A stretch of DNA of 64,000 bases from Rothia aerolata (GCF_014635585.1 NZ_BMDC01000004.1:124001-188000); one strand, 5' to 3'; counted from the stretch's first letter, positions 1 through 9,655 are shown. A program made the numbers and translations. The notes: generated from the sequence alone by a model not told the origin.

Positions 1-201
1 GTAAGAAGTGATGATGAAGGAAACAGATGCTTCAGTACTTCCCAAGACCTCTACCAGATGCGGGGTAATGAAGTTTGCTTCAACACCCAGGCCAATCTGA
101 AAAATAAGAAGCCCCAAGAAGCCCCACTTAAGGACTCCGGGAATACCAATACGGTCGAGGAACTTGCCCTCGATTTTAGGCTGAGACGCTGAATTGCTCA
201 T
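1..201 (-). CDS. MFS transporter, N-terminal part (runs off the window)
   Basis: Reading the minus strand from an ATG at 201 gives 67 residues without a stop: a short polar N-terminus, then a first membrane helix (residues about 21-37, with LLIFQIGLGVEAN) and an extracytoplasmic segment. The start of a major facilitator superfamily permease looks like this. The rest lies to the left of the window, so the substrate cannot be judged. Start choice rests on the ATG and the continuous frame; the upstream Shine-Dalgarno signal is modest. Confidence 0.65.
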   Translation of the reverse strand, partial: MSNSASQPKIEGKFLDRIGIPGVLKWGFLGLLIFQIGLGVEANFITPHLVEVLGSTEASVSFIITSY

Positions 202-256
202 TGCGCGCTCCTTTGACTGTGCGTGGCCCACCCTGCAACGACGGGCTAAGAATATA

Positions 257-295
257 AGGGGCACTCAGCTTCACCGTTGAGGTAGATTTGCCCCT
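257..295. promoter_or_regulatory. Stem-loop between divergent genes
   Basis: Arms AGGGGCA (257-263) and TGCCCCT (289-295) enclose a second small stem CTCA/TGAG. It lies between the MFS start and the GyrI-like gene and has no T-tract, so an operator or leader structure is more likely than a terminator. Confidence 0.3.
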
Positions 296-461
296 AAGTT
301 CATACATTAGAATAAAAGGAAATTATGTTCTGCACAAGTGTTCTGAGCATTTGTTTATGAACATCGGTTCATCAATCTCTTCAAGGTGTACTTTTCGGCC
401 AATAAAACCGCTCCCCCTATTGCCCCAAGCGCACCTCACCCCGCCAGGTAGAGTTAACCCC

Positions 462-935
462 ATGTCTGAATCTGAAGAAATTGCCCGCATAGAGCACCAG
501 CCCGCGCTGGTGGTGGCTGGGCTTCGCGAGACCGTTGATTCTGCCGCCGGAACCTCTGAGCTGTGGAAGAAGGTGGTTGATTCCATCAAGCTCGCCGGTG
601 CTAGCCCCGAGCACGCCCAGCAGATAGCGATTGTTTTTGGCGCTAACGCTGAAAACAAGTTCGATTTTATGGCCGGCGTGGTGGTCGATTCCCGCGAGAG
701 CGCTGAGAAGCTCAGCCTCAATGCGGCTGAGGTACCCGCGGGAGAGTACGCCATTGTGGACGTCGCCGGCCCTGCTCCTCTAGCTGCGGCAACCGGCATG
801 GACTATCTGCTGGGTACCTTCTTGCCCCAGCGCGGACTACGCGCCGCCGGCCCCACCCTAGAGGTCTTTGGCCCCGGGAACACCAATGCTGAGGACTACA
901 TGATGCAGGTGTGGATTCCGGTGCGTTCTCTTTAA
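462..935 (+). CDS. GyrI-like / AraC effector-binding domain protein
   Basis: 157 residues, nearly all one GyrI-like small-molecule-binding domain. It opens with HQPALVVAGLRETV (the usual beta strand of the fold) and ends with a DYMMQVWIPV strand that closes the family's duplicated motif. Members bind hydrophobic ligands or act as stand-alone versions of the effector domain of AraC/MerR regulators; no DNA-binding domain is present here. I chose the ATG at 462 because the longer in-frame stretch upstream (from 288) does not look coded and has no ribosome site. Ligand unknown. Confidence 0.75.
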   Translation: MSESEEIARIEHQPALVVAGLRETVDSAAGTSELWKKVVDSIKLAGASPEHAQQIAIVFGANAENKFDFMAGVVVDSRESAEKLSLNAAEVPAGEYAIVDVAGPAPLAAATGMDYLLGTFLPQRGLRAAGPTLEVFGPGNTNAEDYMMQVWIPVRSL

Positions 936-939
936 AGGC

Positions 940-996
940 CGAACGGTGGATTTTAGGCTTAAAATCGCCAGATTTAAGCCTAAAATCCACCGTTCG
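940..996. repeat. Palindromic element, copy 1 (bidirectional terminator)
   Basis: Perfect 24-bp arms at 940-963 and 973-996 with a 9-nt loop. It lies between the convergent GyrI-like and glutamate dehydrogenase genes, so it can terminate both. The same arm sequence, with one difference in the outer part, recurs at 16878-16934, which makes it a repeated element and not just a terminator. Confidence 0.8.
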
Positions 997-1010
997 ACGC
1001 CGTATAGAAC

Positions 1011-4000
1011 CTAGCTCACCGCTCCGCGCAGAGCGCGCAGGGCTACCGAGAGCACGGCCAGGCGGGGGCGGCCGTCTGCGCCGGGGGCGGCGTCCTCAAT
1101 ATCCGCCAGGGTGGTATCAACCCGGTTCACGCGCACCGGGTGCTCCTGAACCCAGGAGCGCAGAATGCTATCTGCTTCTTCTCCCGATGCCGGTACTTCG
1201 CTCACCGACTCGTCTCGGATTACCGCCCAGGTAAGCGCTGCGGCTACCTCGTAGAGGTCATCGCGCAGGGCTGAGCGGGCCAGGGTCTCCCAGCGGTCGG
1301 TGCGAGGCAGGTGAGATACCTGGGTGAGCAGCGTATTAATGCCGAAGCGGTCATAGACCGAGAAGTAGATATGGGCCAGAACCGGCACATCTACCTCGTG
1401 GGCCCGGGCAGTGCGCACCACGTCCATCAGCGCAAAGGCTTCAAAGCTACGAATCCAGGCCACCAGCAGATCTTCGGGTAGACCCCATGCTTCGGCGCGG
1501 TCGCGCTGGGCACGCACACGGGCCCGGGATCCCTCGGAGAGGTACTGGGGCAGGTTGGCCCGCAGTTCACGCACCTGAATGTAGCGGTTGATATTCTCCT
1601 CGATGGGGGTTCCCACCACCACCTGGCGCTCGGCAATAAACCAGCGCACCAGACGGTCGAGCACGCGCTGCCAGTCGCGAATAACCGCCTGCCAGCCCTC
1701 CAGCGGAATGGAGGCGGGCAGGTTGCGGTGAGCTTCGGCTGACTTATCAATCTCGAAGAGGTCGCGGGAGACCATGAAGGCGCGGGCAATCGCGTCTACC
1801 GAGGCACCGGTTTCTTCCTGAACCCGGAAGACGTGGGTGATACCGGCGGTATCGACAATCTGGTTAGCCACCCTGGTGCAGATGATTTCCTTGCGCAGCG
1901 GGTGGGAGTCCAGGTATTCCCCGAATCGCTCCACCAGCGCCGGCGGGAAGTAGTCGCGCAGCACCTGGCCCAGGTAGGGGTCATCGGCAAAGTCGGTCTT
2001 TTCCAGCTCCTCGGTCAGGTGAATCTTCACGTAGGCAGCCAGAACGGAGAGCTCGGGCCCGGTGAGGGTAATGCCGTGCTTCTCAAAGCGCTCCTGAATC
2101 TGCTCGTCGGTGGGAATGAACTCCACCTCTCGCACCAGGCCCGCGTTTTCTTCCAGGTCGCGAATCAGGCGGGTGTAGGCAGAGACGCCGGGAATTACAC
2201 CGTGGCGCTCGGCCTGCAAGAGCACGTTCTGTTCGCGGTTGGTTTCCAGCACCTGCTGGCCCACATCTTCGCGGTGGGACTCGATGAAGGAGGCACGTTC
2301 CTCCGCGGAGAGCAGCCCCCGGGCCACCAGGCGGTCCACCAGAATCTTGATGTTCACCTCGCGGTCAGAGGTCTCCACGCCCGCCGAGTTGTCGATGGCG
2401 TCGGTATTGAGAATGACGCCCGCTTCGGCGGCTTCAATACGGCCCAGCTGGGTCATGCCCAGGTTGCCGCCCTCGCCGATAATGCGGGCGCGCACGTCGC
2501 GACCGTCGATACGCAGGGAGTCATTTGCCTTGTCGCCCACCGCCGCGTGGGTTTCGGTCGATGCCTTGATGTAGGTACCGATACCACCGTTGTAAATCAG
2601 GTCAACGGGGGCCTTCAGAATGGCGGAGAGCAGCTCCGAGGGCGCCAGGGAGGTCACGGCGTCGTCCAGCCCCAGCACCTCGCGCACCTGCTCGGTGATG
2701 TCAATCGACTTGGCGCCACGCGAGTAGACGCCGCCGCCCTCGGAAATCAGCGAGCGGTCGTAATCCTGCCAGGAGGAGCGCGGTAGGTTGTAGAGGCGCA
2801 CGCGTTCATCGAAGGACGCCGCGGGGTCAGGGTTGGGGTCGAGGAAGATATCGCGGTGGTCGAAGGCCGCCACGAGCTTGGCGGTGCGGGTGCGCATGAG
2901 GCCGTTGCCGAAGACGTCGCCGCTCATGTCGCCGATACCCACTACGGTGAATTCTTCGCTCTGGCAGTCGCGGCCCAGTTCGGCAAAGTGGCGCTTGACT
3001 GATTCCCAGGCGCCGCGGGCGGTAATGCCCATTGCCTTGTGGTCGTAGCCCACCGAGCCGCCGGAGGCAAAGGCGTCGCCCAGCCAGAAGCCCAGTTCCT
3101 CAGAAATCGCGTTGGCGGTGTCGGAGAAAGCCGCGGTTCCCTTATCGGCGGCTACCACCAGGTAGTAGTCATCGGAATCGCGGGCAATAATGCCCTCGCG
3201 GCGGATTACGGTTTCTTCTCCCTCGGGAGAGACCGAGAGGTTATCGGTAACAGAGAGCAGGGAGCGGATAAAGATCTTGTAGGCTTCGCGACCCTCGGTC
3301 AGCCAGGCATCGCGGTCTACCGCGGGGTCGGGCAGCTGCTTGGGGAAGAAACCGCCCTTAGCACCGGTAGGAATAATCACGGCGTTCTTGACCATCTGCG
3401 CTTTGACCAGGCCCAGCACCTCGGTGCGGAAATCCTCACGGCGGTCAGACCAGCGCAGGCCGCCGCGGGCCACTGAGCCAAAGCGCAGGTGCACGCCCTC
3501 TACCCGGGGAGAGTAGACAAAAATCTCGAACTTGGGGCGCGGCAGGGGCGCGAAATCGATCTTTTCCGGTGCCACCTTCAGCGCCAGACCATAGTCGGGT
3601 AGGAAAGCGTTGGTGCGCAGGGTTGCCGCCATAACGGTTGCCATGGAGCGCATAAAGCGGTCGGCATCCAGGGTGGGAATCTCCCCCAGCCCCTCCTCGA
3701 TCTTAGCGGCGATATCGGCGCGCGCTACCTCACGGGCGGCGTCGTCGGCGAAACCTGCCGCCGGATCAAAGCTCACGCGGAAGAACTCGGTGAGCAGGGC
3801 GGTGAGCTCCGGGTAGGCCAGCAGAGTATCAGACATGAACTCGGGGGTGAATCCGCGGCCCAGCTGACCCAGGTAGTGGGTGAAGGCGCGCAACACCGCT
3901 ACGTTCTTCCAGCTCAGGTTGTGCGCCAGAATCAGCCGGTCCAGTGAGTCAGACTCGCGGCGGCCCTGCAGGTAAGAAGAAATTGCCTCCTCATAGACAC

Positions 4001-5951
4001 CCGCTACAGACTCGGGGTCAATTCCCTCGGGGAAACGCACGCCGAAGTCATAGAGCAGGAAGGAGCGACCGTCTGCCGGGCGAATCTCGTAGGGGCGCTG
4101 GTCAATCACGGTCAGACCCATGTTCTGCATCACCGGCAGCAACTCGGTGAGCGTGTGGGGCTGGGCCAGGTAGGTCTTTACGCGGGTCTGGCCGGCATCT
4201 ACCTTCACGCGGATAGCCGCCGGGGCGTCGTCCACCGACAGGGACTCGAAAATGTCGATGTCCTCAACCGCCTCTTCGACCGAGTAGTCTGCGCGGTAGG
4301 TGAAGGGGACTGCCTCTGCCCAGATGGAGGACGTCGCGCGGCCGGCGTCTCCGGGCTGGGCCGCCTCAATCGCGCTGGAGGTCGCCTCTCCCCAGGAGCG
4401 CACTGCCTGCTGTAGCTTCTTCTCCACAGCGGGGGTATCAACCTGGGGAATCTCGTTAGGGTTCGCCAGGCGCAGGCGGAAGAAGATGCGCGCCAGGGAT
4501 GAGGTAGACAGGCGCACCTCAAAGTCAAGATCCTTCAGCTCAAACTCGCTGTAGAAAACATTCTCAATACGGTGGCGCACCGCGGTGTTATAGCGGTCGC
4601 GGGGCAGGTAGACCACGGCGGAAACAAAACGGCCAAAGTCATCGGGGCGCAGGAAGAGGCGGGTGGTACGGCGCTCTTCCAGACCCATGATGCCGCGGAA
4701 AATCTCGGTCAGGGTGTCGACGTCGGTGTGCAGCAGCTCAGAACGGGGGTAGCCCTCAATCACACCGGCCAGGGTCTTATCGGAGTGGCTGCCGGGCTGG
4801 AAGCCCAGGCGGCGGCGCACAATCGCCACGCGTTCGCGCACCAGCGGGGTCTCACTGGCGGGCAGAGAGTAGGCCTGCATAGAGAAGAGGCCCAGAATCA
4901 CGTACTCGCCCACGATCTTGCCGGTCGAATCAAAATCTCGAATACCGATGTAATCCAGGTATTCGTGGCGGTGCACGGTGGAACGGGAATTTGCCTTGGT
5001 AATGTAAATCGGCTTGGGGTCGCGGGCGTTGTCAACCGAGAGACCGTTGAGCTTGAGAGAGTTGGTGTCGCCACCGGCTAGAACGCCTAGGCCGGTACCG
5101 GCGCGATCGCTCAGGGTCAGCTCATCACCGCTGCCGGTGAGGTCGCGCTCCTTGAAGCCCATAAAGAGGAAGTTACCGCGGGTTAGCCAGCGCAAAAACT
5201 CCTGAACGCTCGCCACCCGGCTTGCCGGGTCTGATTCAGAGTTATAGGCCCCGGTGTAGTGCTCGGAACCGCCCAGGGTAATATCCTGAAGCGAGTCCAT
5301 GCCCTGGGCAACCTCAAGCACGCGCGCGGCCATAGCCTCATTGTCGGCATCAGCCAGGCGCACGTCGTCCAGAATCTCCTGCACGTCAGCAATCAGACGC
5401 ACCCGCTCCGCACCGGCAATGTGGCTTGCCAGGCGAATCGAAATCCACGACTCAATGGCCGCGTTCGAGCCCTTCTCCACGCTGAGAATGGGCAGGGCGG
5501 CAGTAGCGGTATCGCCCGAAGCCACCGGATGATCCAGGCCGGGGCTCTTGAGGCTGGTCAGCTTTCCCTCATCATCGCGGTTGACGATGAAGGTCGGGTG
5601 ATTCAGCGAAGAAATACCACCGTACTGGGCGGCGATCTCTGCGGTCAGAGAGCTCACCAAAAAGCTCATGTCGTCGGTAGCCACCAGCAGGGTGCTCTGG
5701 TTTTCGCCGGTGAGAACATCCACCAGTGCCTGCCCCGGCTTACGCTGAGCAGCCAGATCGCGGTGGGCGCGCGCCAGCTCCTCTAACTCTTCTTTGTTAT
5801 TTCCAGCCAATTCCTCCTCAGAAATATGCTGGAAATAGGTGTTAATCCAAGCATCGTCGCCAGACCAAAAGTCTGCGCCGTTTCCGGTTGATCCATTCGT
5901 GTTCATGCCGTGCTTCACGGACAAAACTGCCTCCGAATTAGTTGTAGCCAC
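1011..5951 (-). CDS. gdh: NAD-specific glutamate dehydrogenase, large (GdhB-type)
   Basis: Converts glutamate to 2-oxoglutarate and ammonia with NAD. At about 1,646 residues it belongs to the very large class known from mycobacteria and Streptomyces. The N-terminal half holds the regulatory region; the catalytic core is in the middle, with GGLRWSDRREDFRTE followed by PTGAKGGFFPKQ (about residues 830-870), and a nucleotide-binding part with GIGDMSGDVFGNG follows. The C-terminal third is the helical extension of the class. The start is uncertain: the GTG at 5951 has no ribosome site, while a GGAGG lies about 5 and 11 nt before the in-frame TTG at 5924 and GTG at 5918, so the true protein may begin about 10 residues later. 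Confidence 0.93.
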   Translation of the reverse strand: MATTNSEAVLSVKHGMNTNGSTGNGADFWSGDDAWINTYFQHISEEELAGNNKEELEELARAHRDLAAQRKPGQALVDVLTGENQSTLLVATDDMSFLVSSLTAEIAAQYGGISSLNHPTFIVNRDDEGKLTSLKSPGLDHPVASGDTATAALPILSVEKGSNAAIESWISIRLASHIAGAERVRLIADVQEILDDVRLADADNEAMAARVLEVAQGMDSLQDITLGGSEHYTGAYNSESDPASRVASVQEFLRWLTRGNFLFMGFKERDLTGSGDELTLSDRAGTGLGVLAGGDTNSLKLNGLSVDNARDPKPIYITKANSRSTVHRHEYLDYIGIRDFDSTGKIVGEYVILGLFSMQAYSLPASETPLVRERVAIVRRRLGFQPGSHSDKTLAGVIEGYPRSELLHTDVDTLTEIFRGIMGLEERRTTRLFLRPDDFGRFVSAVVYLPRDRYNTAVRHRIENVFYSEFELKDLDFEVRLSTSSLARIFFRLRLANPNEIPQVDTPAVEKKLQQAVRSWGEATSSAIEAAQPGDAGRATSSIWAEAVPFTYRADYSVEEAVEDIDIFESLSVDDAPAAIRVKVDAGQTRVKTYLAQPHTLTELLPVMQNMGLTVIDQRPYEIRPADGRSFLLYDFGVRFPEGIDPESVAGVYEEAISSYLQGRRESDSLDRLILAHNLSWKNVAVLRAFTHYLGQLGRGFTPEFMSDTLLAYPELTALLTEFFRVSFDPAAGFADDAAREVARADIAAKIEEGLGEIPTLDADRFMRSMATVMAATLRTNAFLPDYGLALKVAPEKIDFAPLPRPKFEIFVYSPRVEGVHLRFGSVARGGLRWSDRREDFRTEVLGLVKAQMVKNAVIIPTGAKGGFFPKQLPDPAVDRDAWLTEGREAYKIFIRSLLSVTDNLSVSPEGEETVIRREGIIARDSDDYYLVVAADKGTAAFSDTANAISEELGFWLGDAFASGGSVGYDHKAMGITARGAWESVKRHFAELGRDCQSEEFTVVGIGDMSGDVFGNGLMRTRTAKLVAAFDHRDIFLDPNPDPAASFDERVRLYNLPRSSWQDYDRSLISEGGGVYSRGAKSIDITEQVREVLGLDDAVTSLAPSELLSAILKAPVDLIYNGGIGTYIKASTETHAAVGDKANDSLRIDGRDVRARIIGEGGNLGMTQLGRIEAAEAGVILNTDAIDNSAGVETSDREVNIKILVDRLVARGLLSAEERASFIESHREDVGQQVLETNREQNVLLQAERHGVIPGVSAYTRLIRDLEENAGLVREVEFIPTDEQIQERFEKHGITLTGPELSVLAAYVKIHLTEELEKTDFADDPYLGQVLRDYFPPALVERFGEYLDSHPLRKEIICTRVANQIVDTAGITHVFRVQEETGASVDAIARAFMVSRDLFEIDKSAEAHRNLPASIPLEGWQAVIRDWQRVLDRLVRWFIAERQVVVGTPIEENINRYIQVRELRANLPQYLSEGSRARVRAQRDRAEAWGLPEDLLVAWIRSFEAFALMDVVRTARAHEVDVPVLAHIYFSVYDRFGINTLLTQVSHLPRTDRWETLARSALRDDLYEVAAALTWAVIRDESVSEVPASGEEADSILRSWVQEHPVRVNRVDTTLADIEDAAPGADGRPRLAVLSVALRALRGAVS

Positions 5952-6083
5952 GCCATTGTGGCCGTAAAAATGGCGCGCGGATTCTTTCCACTCCCACCAT
6001 GGTATAACGCCGGGGCGTTTCGTCTAAACCGGATTTTCCTGCGAGCTTAGCAGGGGCAGCCGGCGGGTGCCCGCCTCTTCAGG

Positions 6084-7412
6084 CTAGCTCTGCTGCACCC
6101 TGTCAATCTCTGCCAGCGAGAGCTGGGAGGTTTCCCGGGCGGTCAGCGCCGCAATCACAACCACCAGGCACATGGCTGCGGTAAAGACGGCGGGGCCGAA
6201 CCAGCCGGTCAGATCGTCGCCGGCCAGAGCGGTGGCCGCAACGGGGGCTACGCCACCGGAGACAGCAAAGCCAATCTGGGTGCCCAGAGCCATGCCGGTG
6301 ACCCGCACGCGGGTGGGGAACATTTCAGCGTAGAAGCTGGGCCAGATTCCGTTGGCCATCGAGTAGAAGCCACCGTGCATAAGCACGCCCACCACAAAGA
6401 TTCCCACGATATTCTGCTCGTGAATCATGAAGAGGTAGGGGAACATCGAGGCTCCCGCCAAAACCGCACCGGCAATAAAAACCGGCTTGCGACCAATGCG
6501 GTCTGAGAGGCGGGCCATGAGCGGAATAGCCAGCAGGCCCAAAGTATTCGATGCCACCGGCACCCAGAGCATAATGCCGCGGTCAATTCCCATGCCGGTG
6601 GTGGCATATGAGAGGGCAAAGGTAGTAAAGACCATGTTGACGGTGTTAACCATGGCGCAGGCGGCAACGCGCACAACCGCCGGGGTATGGTGCATAAAGG
6701 TATCGCGCAGCGGAGTTGCCCGCTTCTGCACCTGGATTGCTTCGGTAAAGGCAGGCGGTTCTTCAAGACGGCGCCGAATCAGGTAGGCGGTGACCACCAC
6801 TACCGCTGAGAGCAGGAAAGGCACCCGCCAGCCCCAGCTCATCAGCTGCTCTTCGGGCAGGGCGGCAAAGGGAATAAAGACGGCGGTGGCCAGCAGGGAA
6901 CCGAACTGGGTGCCCTGAAGAGTCCAGGAGGTAGTGAAACCGCGGGAACGATCTTCAGAGTGTTCCAGGGACATAGAGATAGCGCTTGCCTGCTCACCCG
7001 AGGCGGAGAGGCCCTGGATAACCCGGCAGATGACCAGCAGGATAGTGCCGAGCACGCCCGCCTGCTCATAGGTGGGTAGCAGGCCGATAGCGAAGGTTGC
7101 CCCGCCCATCATGAAGAGGGTTAGCATGAGCACAAATTTGCGACCAAAGCGATCTCCCAGAGGGCCCATGAGCATAGCGCCAAAGGGGCGCACCACGTAG
7201 GCAACACCCACAGCCAGCATGGACTTGAGCGTTCCCATAGCGGCGGAGTCTTCGGGGAAGAAAATCTGATTGAGCACCAGCGCTGCCGCTGTACCGTAGA
7301 CCGCAAAGTCATAGTATTCCAGGGCAGAGCCAATCCAGGAGGCAAAGGCGGCTCGCTTGGGAGACTTCTGAGGAAGCTGCGGGCTCTGGTGAGAGACAGC
7401 CTGAGGAGTCAT
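6084..7412 (-). CDS. MHS-family metabolite:H+ symporter (MFS)
   Basis: About 442 residues with 12 hydrophobic segments. The N-terminal WIGSALEYYDFAVYGT motif and the loop GPLGDRFGRKFVL are hallmarks of the metabolite:H+ symporter branch of the MFS (ShiA, ProP, KgtP). A second DRIGRKP loop marks the C-terminal half. Substrate cannot be told; organic acids, shikimate or osmolytes are typical. I prefer the ATG at 7412, which has a GGAAGGG upstream, over an in-frame start at 7442 that lacks one. It is transcribed alone towards glutamate dehydrogenase. Confidence 0.85.
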   Translation of the reverse strand: MTPQAVSHQSPQLPQKSPKRAAFASWIGSALEYYDFAVYGTAAALVLNQIFFPEDSAAMGTLKSMLAVGVAYVVRPFGAMLMGPLGDRFGRKFVLMLTLFMMGGATFAIGLLPTYEQAGVLGTILLVICRVIQGLSASGEQASAISMSLEHSEDRSRGFTTSWTLQGTQFGSLLATAVFIPFAALPEEQLMSWGWRVPFLLSAVVVVTAYLIRRRLEEPPAFTEAIQVQKRATPLRDTFMHHTPAVVRVAACAMVNTVNMVFTTFALSYATTGMGIDRGIMLWVPVASNTLGLLAIPLMARLSDRIGRKPVFIAGAVLAGASMFPYLFMIHEQNIVGIFVVGVLMHGGFYSMANGIWPSFYAEMFPTRVRVTGMALGTQIGFAVSGGVAPVAATALAGDDLTGWFGPAVFTAAMCLVVVIAALTARETSQLSLAEIDRVQQS

Positions 7413-7536
7413 AGAGGGGACCCTTCCGCAATCAGTGCGCAATATTATTGCTCAAAGGTGTGATTAGCTAGAAGAAAAGCCTACAGGTTCCTATCCAGGG
7501 GGCAAAATTATGACCGTTTTACGCGCCAAAGAATTA

Positions 7537-8517
7537 TTAGAGGCCGTACATCTTCTTCACATAGGCACCGTAGAGAAGCTTATAGAGAGAAGGAGAAAGC
7601 CGAAGCAGCACACCGGCGGCGCCAAAGAAAGGGCGAACCTGCAAAGTTTTCACCAGCAAAGGCCAACGTAGGGCATCTCGGCATTCCAGAAGGTAGGAGT
7701 CAAGATTTTCAGGGTTTAACCGCAGGGCGCTCTGGGCACCGTTGAGAAAGGCCAGCACCCAGTAGGTAGCCAGAGCCTTCTGCTCGGCAGCGTTTCCCTG
7801 GTGGGCCCCGGTCGCTTCTTTCAGAAGCTCCACAAACCGGTACATTTCCCCCACCGGCGGCACCGATCCCCAGGTAATAGACTGCGGGTTCACCGAGTAG
7901 AGCACCAGCGAATCATCGATGAATCGCACCGCGCGCACCTGCCGGTAGGCAGTTACCGTATAGACGGCGTCCTCGGCCCTATTGACCTCGATGAACTCCA
8001 GCCCCTCCACCACATCCCGGCGGAAAATCTTATCCCAGACATAGGGGGTGGTCTCATCTCGCAGCAGCCTCAGCATTGCCTCGTGGCCGCTGAGCTCCCC
8101 AGTCTCACCGCGCAGTCGAAAGCGCCGCTCGCCGTCGGGGTAGACCACGTCATGAGCGCAGGTCACCACGTCTATGCCCTCTGTGGCATATGCGTGCATG
8201 GTTTCGAGGAAGTTTGGCTGGAAAGCATCGTCTGAGTCGAGGTAGGCAAGCCACTGCCCCCGAGCCTCAGCAATACCGCGGTTGCGGGTGGCAGCCAGGC
8301 CCAGGTTCTCCTCGTTGAGGATATAGCGGACGCGCGGATCCGACTTCTGCGCGAGGTGGCGGCTAATCACCGAGTCAGCGTTATCAGGTGAACGGTCGTT
8401 GATAACGATTAGCTCAAAGTCCGGGTCGGTCTGGGCCAGCACGGAATCGATGGCACGAGTCACGTCCTGGGCCGTGTTATAGACCGGCATGATAATCGAG
8501 GTGCGGGGAGTAGTCAT
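7537..8517 (-). CDS. GT2 family glycosyltransferase
   Basis: 326 residues. The GT-A fold begins at once with TSIIMPVYNTAQDVTRAIDS, then VINDRSPDN, then the nucleotide-sugar site LDSDD (about residues 91-95). The C-terminus ends with a conserved tail, LYGAYVKKMYGL. It probably adds a sugar to a surface polysaccharide or teichoic-acid-like glycan in the cytoplasm. It is a clear paralog of the gene at 9656-10645 (same opening, same tail), placed in the opposite orientation on the other side of the AbiF gene. GAGGATTT precedes the ATG. Confidence 0.88.
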   Translation of the reverse strand: MTTPRTSIIMPVYNTAQDVTRAIDSVLAQTDPDFELIVINDRSPDNADSVISRHLAQKSDPRVRYILNEENLGLAATRNRGIAEARGQWLAYLDSDDAFQPNFLETMHAYATEGIDVVTCAHDVVYPDGERRFRLRGETGELSGHEAMLRLLRDETTPYVWDKIFRRDVVEGLEFIEVNRAEDAVYTVTAYRQVRAVRFIDDSLVLYSVNPQSITWGSVPPVGEMYRFVELLKEATGAHQGNAAEQKALATYWVLAFLNGAQSALRLNPENLDSYLLECRDALRWPLLVKTLQVRPFFGAAGVLLRLSPSLYKLLYGAYVKKMYGL

Positions 8518-8539
8518 AAATCCTCAGTCTAGTACTATT

Positions 8540-9523
8540 CTAATTTTCCAGATTAAGTACCTGCGCCCAAAAAGAATCAGAGGCCCACTCTTGCGGCATT
8601 CCCATTCCAGATAAGGCAATCGAAGGGGCGTGGGCTAATAAGTCGTTCAATCGTCTAGCCCAGAGACTCCTCGGTGAAATCGTATACATCATTGTCTGCA
8701 CAGAGATAAGCACCGGATACAAACGCTCAGTGGCAAGCACAGGAGTCTCTACCCATCTGATGGCACTGGACTTTGGAATTTTTGGATATACCCCTAGACC
8801 CACATTCCAAAGTCTGCCGTGATGGGCGCATATGTTCCGTACCCGCACATATGTTTCTAACCAAGACTCAAGCACTGGGGCTGTCACGCCAAGCTTCTTC
8901 GCTATCGCCGTTTTATCTGACCTTTGTCGCAGGTTTGAAAATAGTCTACTGAGCTGCCCAATAGTCAGCATCTCCATGGTCAGCCACGAAGGAGGAAGCT
9001 TAGGCTGAGCATAAGTTGTAAGGTAGTGCTCCAAGGCAGAAGGATAAAGAATATTCCCCGATTTTCGCTCTGGCTTCTGTCTGAGCTGCTCTTCACAGCG
9101 TGTCTCAATCATTGACAGCAAGCGATGGTGACCTTGCAGATTCTTGAAGTGGACATCACGCGTATACCAGTGTGAATCCTGATATGTAGTTGACATGTAA
9201 TCAGTGATTGTAGCTCTGACCGCAACCTCAATCCGCTCCAGGGCATCAGTCATGAGTAGTCTCAATGACTTATCAAAAAGATAAAGTTTAAGGATTTCTT
9301 CAAAAGACGTTTGGGGCTGAAATTTATGGTCTGAGCCGGGCACTTGAAAAGGAATCATATAAGGGGAGAGACGATAATACCCAATCTGCCCCAAATAGCG
9401 CACTGCACGCTCATAAGAGTTCACAGTGAGCCCACGACTAACTAACCGCTGTACTAGTTCGTCTAGAGTGAGCGGTGGCTTTTTATAGTAAAGCAAACCT
9501 CGGGCTCTCAGCTCACGTGCCAT
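8540..9523 (-). CDS. abiF: AbiF/AbiD-type abortive infection protein (Abi_2, HEPN)
   Basis: 327 residues with the Abi_2 signature: KPPLTLDELVQRLVSRGL near the N-terminus, YLGQIGYYRLSPY (residues 43-55), FDKSLRLLMTDALERIEVAVR (about 83-103), and VRNICAHHGRLWN (228-240). The RNICAH element is an RX4H motif typical of HEPN ribonucleases. Family members block phage growth, presumably by cutting RNA in infected cells. The gene is AT-richer than its glycosyltransferase neighbours, which suggests transfer. GGAG lies 7 nt before the ATG. The short leader holds a candidate non-coding RNA with its own terminator, annotated separately. Confidence 0.88.
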   Translation of the reverse strand: MARELRARGLLYYKKPPLTLDELVQRLVSRGLTVNSYERAVRYLGQIGYYRLSPYMIPFQVPGSDHKFQPQTSFEEILKLYLFDKSLRLLMTDALERIEVAVRATITDYMSTTYQDSHWYTRDVHFKNLQGHHRLLSMIETRCEEQLRQKPERKSGNILYPSALEHYLTTYAQPKLPPSWLTMEMLTIGQLSRLFSNLRQRSDKTAIAKKLGVTAPVLESWLETYVRVRNICAHHGRLWNVGLGVYPKIPKSSAIRWVETPVLATERLYPVLISVQTMMYTISPRSLWARRLNDLLAHAPSIALSGMGMPQEWASDSFWAQVLNLEN

Positions 9524-9541
9524 TTCGGTCTCCAGCTATAG

Positions 9542-9616
9542 AAAAATCCCTCAAGTGCGCATCGTTGAGAGGCGTGAGGGATATGATGCCTTCAATCTAC
9601 CATATTGGGTAGTATC
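9542..9616 (-). ncRNA. Candidate AbiF-associated non-coding RNA
   Basis: On the minus strand, directly upstream of abiF, a promoter-like TTTAGA-N18-TATGAT (9652-9623) would start a transcript near 9615. About 70 nt later comes a stem ATCCCTCA/TGAGGGAT (9582-9575 with 9553-9546) followed by five T's (9546-9542), an intrinsic terminator pointing at abiF. A second pairing, CTCAA with TTGAG, overlaps the same stem and could compete with it. A small stem CTACC/GGTAG lies near the 5' end. The T-tract is only on this strand, which fixes the direction. RNA partners for AbiF-type HEPN proteins have been reported as far as I recall; that link is an inference here. Confidence 0.5.
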
Positions 9617-9622
9617 AAGGGA

Positions 9623-9652
9623 ATCATAACCTCTCAGAAGGGCTAGTCTAAA
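9623..9652 (-). promoter_or_regulatory. Promoter for the AbiF leader RNA
   Basis: TTTAGA (-35, 9652-9647) and TATGAT (-10, 9628-9623) with an 18-nt spacer, reading leftwards. It is the only good promoter match between the divergent abiF and GT2 genes, and it would have to serve both the small RNA and, by read-through, abiF. Confidence 0.45.
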
Positions 9653-9655
9653 ACT

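Noticed and set aside
1833-2786. 317-residue plus-strand frame inside glutamate dehydrogenase
   Set aside because: Antisense shadow; the minus-strand gene is certain.
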